64,000 nucleotides of DNA from Pyrenula massariospora (lineage: Eukaryota; Ascomycota; Eurotiomycetes; Pyrenulales; Pyrenulaceae). Position 1 is the first letter of the stretch. Each line of letters opens with the position of its first letter. The translations under genes and the position numbers were made by a program. Positions 54,870-64,000 of the stretch are shown piece by piece. Under the pieces are notes generated by a model that had not been told where the DNA came from, did no database searches, and worked only from the letters and a program-made list of their open reading frames with translations. Location: assembly GCA_021030905.1 (NCBI GenBank), contig JAGFMI010000003.1, positions 1,178,001 through 1,242,000 on the forward strand, in the 5' to 3' direction.

Positions 54870-55754
54870 TCAATCCATCATAAAATCTCCTCTCAGCATT
54901 CGCTCGCCGAGGACATCCGGCTTGGCTGGTTGCGGTGGAGCCTGTGGCATCGCCTTGGGTGGCTCAACGGCGGCCACGGTCGTGGCTCGACCTGGTTTTG
55001 CGTTTCCAGGGCTGCCGAATGTACCCGAAGGTGTCCTACCCGCTTTGTCACGCATCGAGTCGCCCCAAGTAAAGCCTTCACCTGCACACGAGAATTGGTT
55101 AGCAAATGACATTGACCACAATATAGACCACGGAATAACAGGACTGGGATGACAGCAAAATGACAAAGTAGCAGTAGGAGAAGTAGCTGCAGCAAGAGAC
55201 AGACCTCGACTTTTACGGGGAGTCGTGGTCGCTGAAGGAGGAGAACGGGGAGCAGTAGACTGATTGGTGATCTCTGTCAAAGTGGCAAGGGAGGGGCGTC
55301 TACCATTATTCCCACTATTGACGCTTCCGGATCGTTGAAGGTCCCGGTAGGCCTGGGCACCGAAGCTGACTCGACGGGCAAACGGCGTGGAGGGTGTATT
55401 GGCTGGGGCTGTTGTGGACTCGCTTTCCTCGACAACAGCTTCTTCAAATTGAGGTGAGCCAGAGCTTTGGGAAGAGGCGATGCTTCCGCGTCGGCGGGCA
55501 AAGGCATTGAAGGGTGACGGGTTGGTTGGAGAGCTGCCGCTAATGCCGACTGTGCTGATTGACATTCTGCGGCGAGTTTGCTGGGCTTGGGCGGCGGATG
55601 CTATGGTGCCTGGGACGGCAGGAGTAGCGGCGCTTGGGGGGCTTCCGTTGGTGGCATTCCCAGAGCGGCTACCGAAGAATTCGGCAAAGGAGGAGCGACG
55701 GCGTTGGATGGGAGTGGGAGGGGTTTGGGGAGGAGAGTTGTTGTTGTCTGACAT
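54870..55754 (-). CDS. Ser/Pro-rich low-complexity fungal protein
   Basis: Exons 55754-55205 and 55081-54870 give 253 residues; retaining the intervening 123 bp (41 codons, no stop) would give 294. Splicing is preferred because the joined KSRGEGFTWGDSMRDKAGR is compact whereas the intron translates to hydrophobic, Cys-rich residues, and the ends are GTCTGT and GTGCAG. The protein is Ser/Pro/Thr-rich with repeated basic-plus-serine patches (RRRSSFAEFF, RRRMSISTVG, RRRGSIASSQ, RRVSFGAQAY) that look like basophilic kinase or 14-3-3 sites. The C-terminus has a short ordered GFTWGD block. Family unknown to me; probably a regulated phosphoprotein. Confidence 0.82.
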   Translation of the reverse strand: MSDNNNSPPQTPPTPIQRRRSSFAEFFGSRSGNATNGSPPSAATPAVPGTIASAAQAQQTRRRMSISTVGISGSSPTNPSPFNAFARRRGSIASSQSSGSPQFEEAVVEESESTTAPANTPSTPFARRVSFGAQAYRDLQRSGSVNSGNNGRRPSLATLTEITNQSTAPRSPPSATTTPRKSRGLSLAAATSPTATLSFCCHPSPVIPWSILWSMSFANQFSCAGEGFTWGDSMRDKAGRTPSGTFGSPGNAKPGRATTVAAVEPPKAMPQAPPQPAKPDVLGERMLRGDFMMD

Positions 55755-56507
55755 GGTGTTTTTGATAAAGAAATGTATTCTTGAATATATTCAGAGAAAG
55801 GTGTTCGGGACTGGGCGATGTAGGCCGTGATAAAGGATCGGGCCGTGCCCTTTGGGGCAGGCAGACTCTCGGAAAGAGGGTACAATCGTGGTCTCGTGAG
55901 CGGACAGCGGCAGAGAGATCGTCAGCGGTAAAGTTTCAAGTTCATGGAATGTCGATCCGATTACGTCAATTCACAACAGACATCCGCGTCGTCCACGGAG
56001 GGAGCGAGCACAACAGGTTCGAGAAGGAATGATAGGAGAGCAGGAGACAGGTGTCGGAGTAAGGGGAAGATGTTGGGGAATGGCACGGTGTTTGGGATAA
56101 GAATGGATGGAAAGGGTGTGGGGCGACTTACGGCGGGGTGCAATTGGCTCAAAGGCCGTTGATCGTCTTGGCGCCAAAAACGCGGGGTAATCACACTAAT
56201 CTCATTATAGACTAGCCTAGCACGTGCATCGATAGCGTCACCGCCGCCGAATCTCTTCTCGCTACGCGTTGCCAAGGCCTGCATCGTCAAAGTCAGCCAG
56301 CTTCGGAATGTTCAATATCGTCCAATTATCTATGTACAGATTACCTATCCGGAAGACGATCCTCCTCTTGGCACCTCCAAGCGGCGGTGAAGTCCTTATC
56401 GATTCCCAAGGCGCCGGATCCTATCTTGATTGGCACCTGGACGCATGTCTGGCAACCGGAACGCCTCGCAAGCTAAAACTACATATGAAACCCACAACCA
56501 TACATGA
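55755..56507. other. Intergenic, no gene seen
   Basis: Upstream region of the Ser/Pro-rich gene and 3' side of CYP51. Open frames are shadows without features. Confidence 0.55.
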
Positions 56508-58212
<1,705 letters not shown>

Positions 58213-58840
58213 GTTTTCTTTTCGCGCAACAAGAGCGACGGGAAGGGATACGCGATCACAGACTGGTTATTCGAAGGATGAACAGGGTCGGAATGTCAGA
58301 CACACATGGGGAGGACAGGTCTGAGGACGGAGTCACTGATGAAAAGCAACGACAGCTGCTGCATTGCATTATGGTAGGCAATTTGAACGCCAAGAGAAAT
58401 TTTTGGGCGAGATTGGCTGTGGTCTCATTCGGGTTCGCGAACTTCCTTGTCCCGGCCCACTCAACCAGGAACAGGAACATGATTGGCCATCAAGACCTGA
58501 TCCGAGCTTTAAGCTTGACGGGGCACGACCTCGCCATACCTTCCATTGATGGAAACAGCATTTCCGTTGAACTTGAGGATGTCGAATCTATCATTAAGAT
58601 AGCTTTATGTTGACCGGACGCAGGCAATTATTGGTCCAAGAAACACACAAGAATCAAAAAATCGAACTTTCCCTACTAAGTAGAGCAGAAAAGGCGCGTG
58701 ATTTTGTCGCTCGTCCTTTACCGAGTCTCTCACCTCCTTCACCCCTTTTCTGCTTCATAGATCATTTTGAGCGCTCAAGGTCTCGTGGCTTCTCTGCCCA
58801 GCAATACACGACTTAAGCTCTCATTTCTTCATTGATTACA
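58213..58840. other. CYP51 upstream region
   Basis: A 111-codon plus-strand frame (58278-58613) overlaps the expected CYP51 promoter; its composition is plain and I see no family match. I cannot point to a certain sterol-response element. Confidence 0.45.
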
Positions 58841-59510
58841 ATGGGGGAGAACCGTATCCCTGCCAAACGACATCTCCAGCGAGCAACAAGTTCCAGCCCG
58901 CCAACACACACCTCTGATACCCCGAAACACGCAAACACATCGTCTGCCACCAATTCTCCAAGACAGCAGAAAAGAACGTTCCCAAAATGTAGGTTCTAGT
59001 AAAAGAAATCTTGATATGTCGTCGCAGAAGTAAGGTTGACTCTATAACAATAAACAAGAACCGGAGCCAGCCTCTGGAACGGCGAACATCATACCCAACA
59101 AGAAAGAACGTCGCAATCGGTTACGAGGTCAGCTACAAATGCGTTTCAGGAACCGGCAGAAGTATAAGTTGGGCCTCACCGAGGAAAAGTGGCATCCGGA
59201 AAGGGACTACGCCGACCATCAAGAAGTTCACATGAATGTTAACAGCCTTGCTGACGCGATTTGGAAAGGCCATAATCTAAGCAGCGTCCCAATCCCACAG
59301 AACTTCACGACTCTGAACATTTACATGCGCGAAATGGCAGCGGAACACTAAGCCATGCAAAAACTGCTCGGTGAATACCAGAATTGGAGCATGACGGAGC
59401 GTATGGTCATTAATATCAAGGCTGGGATGGACGCGAAGGTGGCAAAGACCGAAGCTGAAGGCTGGATGGAGAAAAATTCAAGGGTTTTTATGGTGGATAC
59501 TTGGCGATGA
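58841..59510 (+). pseudogene. Small gene interrupted by an in-frame stop
   Basis: From the ATG at 58841, exon 1 (to 58988) joins in phase to 59071 across an 82-nt intron and reads to a TAA at 59349-59351, giving 142 residues: a basic Ser/Pro/Thr-rich start, then RRNRLRGQLQMRFRNRQKY and a Trp/His segment. Right after the TAA the same frame continues with coding-like codons for 52 more (AMQKLLGEYQNWSMTER, ... VFMVDTWR) to a TGA at 59508. The uninterrupted frame suggests one protein cut by a nonsense mutation rather than chance. The family is not recognised. The splice is a guess, so the gene might start elsewhere. Confidence 0.4.
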
Positions 59511-61764
59511 AAATATCCAACAAGACCAATGCATGGATAGGCGAGCGTTGTCCACAGCATGTTCGAAATTACTTCGCCTTCGCCTTTGGCGGTGGGCAAT
59601 CGCATATTCCACTCTCTCAACCATCTGCAGCCGCAGACTGGAAGCTATGGCAAGTCGTCAGTCATGTATCCCTTCGGTCCGAACCTACCAAAAGGTCCGT
59701 TCGCATCACATCTTATTGAGAAACTTTGCCGGTCCCACTCCCGCGAACCTACGGACGGTGCCTGACTCATTATTCCCCACCATTCACAATATCTTCCAAA
59801 GATCCCCTGCTGCCTCAGCTTAGCTACTTGGCATACACCAAAAGTTGTTCGTACAGTCTCCCCTCTAGGTCCAGGGCAGTGGAGAGAGAGAACTACACAG
59901 ACGCAATCAGGAACGGGTGAATGCTCGATCCTTGTTATTCAGATCTGAGTCCGCGAGGCTATCGAGAATTCCATATTCCTTTGGGCGGAACTCGTTGCCG
60001 ATGGACGTGAGCATCCTGACTGGTTCTGTGCTGATACCGAAGATGGCAATCCTGCGCGCCGGCATAGAAATAGAGCAGCGTACAATATTGACTATGGTAT
60101 GTGTTACCGGTGATGGATTTGGCTCAATGGCGAGAATAATTTAGCAGATATCAACTCCTAGATAGATCTACTCGATGGTCGAGAGCGTGAGTGGACAATT
60201 GAGCGACCGCGGCGTACAGGAGCTCGACAATCGTAGTTCAGAGCGTGGGGTGATATATACTCTCGGGGGTTCGACCCATGTTCTCGAGACCGTATTAGGC
60301 GTCGGTGAATGATGAGATATGATATTCCTGCGGCATCAGACAGATTCTAGTAGGCGTGCGCGACGAGGATTCGAACAAGCGGCCAAGAAGAACGGCAACA
60401 TTAGCAGGATGGATGGTGTCTGCCGAAATCATCCGAAATCATCCGTGAGGGAGCGTGGCGCTCCCTCACGGATAATTTCGGCAGTAGAAACACAGGTATC
60501 CATGTACCATATCAGCCTTTTTCGGTAAGTAGTTGACGGTATCCTTAGCACCGGCCTGCCTAATACCCGCGTCACATGTGCGGAGAACGAATATGAATTT
60601 AAGTGAGGAAGTCTGAGCTTCCAAAATTGAGGGATCTGAAGCCACCAAGAACGAAGTTACAGATGTGGAAGGATTCCCAAGATCGAGAATAGTGATGTTA
60701 AGGCAGGATCTAAGCATAGCAGACACAAATCCAAGGTCCAAGATAACTCAGAGCTAAATTAAGGTTGAAGATAGAGACCTCGGTACCCGACCTAACAAGA
60801 GTGACACCAGGCCCTCTACAAATTTTATTCAGCTAGAGTTTGGAATGAAGATGTCCGGGAAGCGGGTTGTGGCTCCAGTCTAGTCGTTGTCTTCGTTCTC
60901 TGAGCATAGTTGAGTCGTGGGTAAGTTAGCAGCGGCTGATGGTAGAGGCCTACTAGAGAAACACTCCCAATGCGACAGATACTATCTCTCGTGTAGTAAT
61001 CGGCCGGAAATTCATGCGAGGCTAACCTCCACGGCTAAAATTCGACCTAGGGTCCGCTTCATATCAACCTGACCCTGCCAGGGGAGACAACGCCGCCTCC
61101 TTGCACGGAATTTATTGGATGTGGTCGCGGCGACATTCTGCTTTTTGATTTTCTTTTTTTGCGGCGCATGGCTACACATCAACCCTCGCGTCTATGAGGT
61201 CATAAGCGTTCGAGACCCTTTTGCCGGATTGATCCGTGCTTCTGCTAGTCCTATCCACCTTGTTAGAGCTGCCGGTACGAGCCGCAACCTCGCGTCCGGC
61301 CAACATCCACTCCTCCATATTCAAGGTCTTTGACCTACTAAATGCGCTGTTTTTATTCCAATCATTCCACATGAGATAGCGCTGATTAGGCCGATGCCTA
61401 TATCGTCTCGCCTCTGCCTCTCTTGTGATCTAGCCGACTCAGAGAGCGGCATTGGCTCCGACTCCCTAAACTAAGCTGGTTGAAGAGAAGTCACGCATAA
61501 AACATTTAGCAACTTCACATTACGCAGATTGTCAATTCCTCGGACTCGGAGTTGGACTTATAGAGATTAGCAAAAATTTCCAGCCGAAACCCTCGCTATC
61601 AGCACAAAGACTTAAATTGGGACCGGTTGATAGCACTAGATTTTGGACAAATATACGTCTTGAATCCATGCAGTAAGCACAACGAAGTAGCGCTTGCTAG
61701 TGAGGGACAAGTCCAAGCGCTGATCACTATTTCGCAACACCGCTGTCTTGAGCTCTACCACACA
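59511..61764. other. 2.2-kb region without genes, contains hairpin
   Basis: Apart from the palindrome at 60421-60483, only short open frames are present. The region looks like decayed sequence between two broken genes. Confidence 0.5.
60421..60483. repeat. 63-bp near-perfect palindrome, transposon-end-like
   Basis: The two arms start TGCCGAAAT and end ATTTCGGCA. The inner 13 bp (CCGTGAGGGAGCG) are perfectly self-complementary across a TGG loop. The outer arm matches with one mismatch if a 10-bp tandem copy (AAATCATCCG) in the left arm is skipped. It looks like two copies of one terminal inverted repeat fused head-to-head. Confidence 0.75.
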
Positions 61765-63661
61765 ATGGCTGCGGAAAATGACACTTACGATTACCTTATT
61801 TGCGGGTCAGTGACCAATCCAGATGCTCTGATTCCTAGATCTCAGTCTGATGTGTCATCCTAGAGGTGGCACCGTGCGCAATCGCTGCCCGTCTTGCTGA
61901 GAACCCCAATATCAAGGCCCTGGTCCTCGAAGCAGGCGGGCCTAAAGAATCCGCTCCCTTCTCGGCCATTCCTGCTGCTGTTGGCCAGGTTTTCGGTACC
62001 GACGCGGACTATCAAATTTGGAGCGAACCGAATCCTGCCTTGGATGGCCGCAAGCTGCATCTCGGAAGGAATAAGTTCCTCAGAGGTACGAGCGGCGCCA
62101 ATGGAACGCTTTGTATCCGTGGATGCAAAGATGACTATGATGCGTGGAACATTCTGGGGTGGTCGGGCGAAGAGCTTTTCAAGTATATGTCGAAGGCGGA
62201 GACCTTCAAAAATAAACCATGGTTCGACACTTCCGAGGAAGCACATGGACACTCCGGCCCGGTTCTAACAGCGCCTCACGACAATGCTCCTATCTCAGAT
62301 CTCTGCCTGAAGTTCTTTCAGGACATGGGACTGTCGCTCAACCCTGATATGTTCACCACTGGGGGTAGTAACAATGGCTGTGGTCATGCTGTTAGAACGA
62401 TCTACAAGGGAGTACGAACTACGGCTGCCGACTATATCACTGGCACCAATGAGAAGCCCAATATTGATATCAAGACCCATTTTTATGTCGATAATCTCAT
62501 CCTCGAAGGTGAACGGGGAAATTTGAAGGCTATGGGCGTCCAGACAACGACTTCGAAAGGCGAAACGTTCAAATTTAGCGCTGGTAAAGAGGTGATTCTC
62601 TTCGCTGGGGTTTATGGCAGTCCTGCAATTTTGATGCGTTCTGGAATCGGCTCTAAGAGTGAGATTGAGAAGCATGGGATTCAGCTACCTGGTGTCGGTA
62701 AGAACCTCATGGACCACATGGTGAGATGAACGGGATCCGAGTCTTGGGGCTTAGATTGACATCTGTAGGTAATGCTAATCTTCTACCAAGTCTTGCAACC
62801 TGGCCTCACAAATGACCACCTAATCTGGCACACTGGCGCTTGAGACAAATCCGCAGCTCAGTACAAGGAATCACACACGGGATTCATGTCTCAATTTCCA
62901 TTTGGATCATTCGCCTTTGCCCGGATCGACGACAGGCTGAAGGACTCGCCGCTGTGGCAGCAAGCGAAGCGCGAACATGGCCTCGACCCTATGGGCCTCA
63001 AGCCTTCTCAACCTCAAGTTGAATTCTGGAACACCGAGTATTATAGTCCCAAATACCTTTACAAAGATTTCCCCTCTGACGAGCAACATGCATTTGCTCT
63101 AGCGGTCGAGTTCTTTTCTCCCAAGTCACGTGGACACGTCACGCTCAAGTCTAAAGATCCTCTTGAGAATCCCATCGTTGACCACAAATACCTGAGCGAT
63201 CCTCTCGACATGCTCGTATTCTCTGAAGCGTGCAACTACGCGAACGAGATAGTGACGAAGGGGGCTGGGACCAAGGACATTGTTGCCGGCTCGTGGCCAG
63301 AGTCCCTGGGCTATCAACACTTTACAAAAAGGGAACAGTGGGAGCCGATCTTACGGTCCAGGGCAGATACATGTAAGTTCTCGCGCCTTCTGAGCCTTTA
63401 CCGCTTCAAAATTTTGACCCCATGAGGATGACAGTATACTGATAATGATCAACTGTAGGCTATCACCCCGCAGGCACATGTAAAATGGGCCACGATGACA
63501 ACCCAATGGCTGTGCTCGACCCGGAGCTTCGAGTTCGTGGAGTGTCTGGCTTACGTGTTGCAGTTGCGAGCGTGATGCCTCTCTTGGTGACGGGACATCC
63601 GCAGATGGCATGCTATGGGATCGGGGAGAAGGCCGCTGATTTGATCAAAGCAGTGGCGTAA
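61765..63661 (+). pseudogene. GMC oxidoreductase pseudogene
   Basis: Predicted exons 61765-61805, 61864-62720, 62769-63372 and 63459-63661 encode a choline-dehydrogenase/glucose-oxidase-type flavoprotein (about 560 residues). Exon 1 splices to give ICGGGT, the start of the FAD-binding GxGxxG motif, but the frame then shifts: between GGC-ACC and TGC-GCA-ATC only one base remains where six are expected, so translation runs to a nearby stop. From CAIAARLAENPNI on the family is well kept ([65 protein letters not shown]). A second lesion is an in-frame TGA at 62841-62843. Two independent breaks make a functional product unlikely; recent loss is suggested by the good state of the rest. Confidence 0.8.
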
Positions 63662-64000
63662 ATAGGGAAAACCGAGAAAGATATATAGCTACTTCAACTA
63701 GACGAGGAGCTGAGTAAATACGAGCGTTGAAAGTCCAATCGCCAAGACGTTTGTCTTCTTCTAGTTGTCCATAGTATTCGTACTTTTACTGTTATAGTAA
63801 TACGGTCAAGATTTTGGATAGCACTGTTAGATGAAGTTAAAAATGTCAAGATAGATTTATAGAGTTGTCTCCTTGAATGCCTTTTTTCTTGGTGCACATT
63901 CTCAGAAAAGCTCTAGGATGAGTATAATGTTCTAGCAATAGCGTGGATATTATACGAGAACTATTGCTAAGATCTACACTTCTGAGCGCTACTTGAGCAT
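63662..64000. other. 3' flank of GMC pseudogene
   Basis: AT-rich sequence with no coding signal up to the window end. Confidence 0.6.

Noticed and set aside
58278-58613. 111-codon frame upstream of CYP51
   Set aside because: Overlaps the promoter region, no homology; could be chance.

Overview
The window is nuclear DNA of a filamentous ascomycete (Pezizomycotina). Genes have short GT-AG introns of roughly 45-125 nt with CTNAC-like branch sites. Several families are typical of this group: Clr5-domain protein, RTA1, GH54 arabinofuranosidase, CYP51 and fungal GMC oxidoreductase. One small LTR element carries transition-only divergence that looks like repeat-induced point mutation (RIP). The sequence alone does not place it to genus.

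Left third (1-29 kb) is accessory. A cytochrome P450 (runs off the left edge) is divergent from a single-exon squalene-hopene-type cyclase. Their shared 729-bp promoter holds five phased 15-bp repeats, and the pair looks like the core of a small triterpenoid locus. An RTA1 membrane protein and a short-chain dehydrogenase follow, 0.7 and 5 kb downstream. Next come a complete but decayed 1.65-kb LTR element (two 122-bp LTRs, 5-bp target duplication), a Clr5-domain gene with an unresolved reading-frame shift, a secreted protease-like protein that seems to have lost its HExxH motif, an MFS transporter and an alpha-L-arabinofuranosidase with a GGGTCAGGGG inverted-repeat promoter. Long gene-poor stretches separate them.

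Middle (29-55.8 kb) is dense housekeeping: ER membrane complex subunit 2, a ubiquitin-like-domain coiled-coil protein, a synaptojanin-type dual inositol phosphatase, a small coiled-coil protein, a DGAT2 acyltransferase, two lineage-specific unknowns, a tRNA-Thr(CGU) with a 9-nt intron, AP-3 delta adaptin, a large charged protein and a low-complexity Ser/Pro-rich protein. Vesicle and membrane-lipid functions recur (AP-3, synaptojanin, DGAT2, EMC2), but nothing shows co-regulation.

Right end (56-64 kb) holds intact CYP51 (lanosterol 14-alpha-demethylase), then a degenerating region: a small gene cut by an in-frame stop, a 63-bp near-palindrome resembling fused transposon ends, and a GMC oxidoreductase inactivated by a frameshift in its FAD-binding motif plus a stop codon.

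Exon joins given below were worked out by hand from frame and splice consensus and are predictions.
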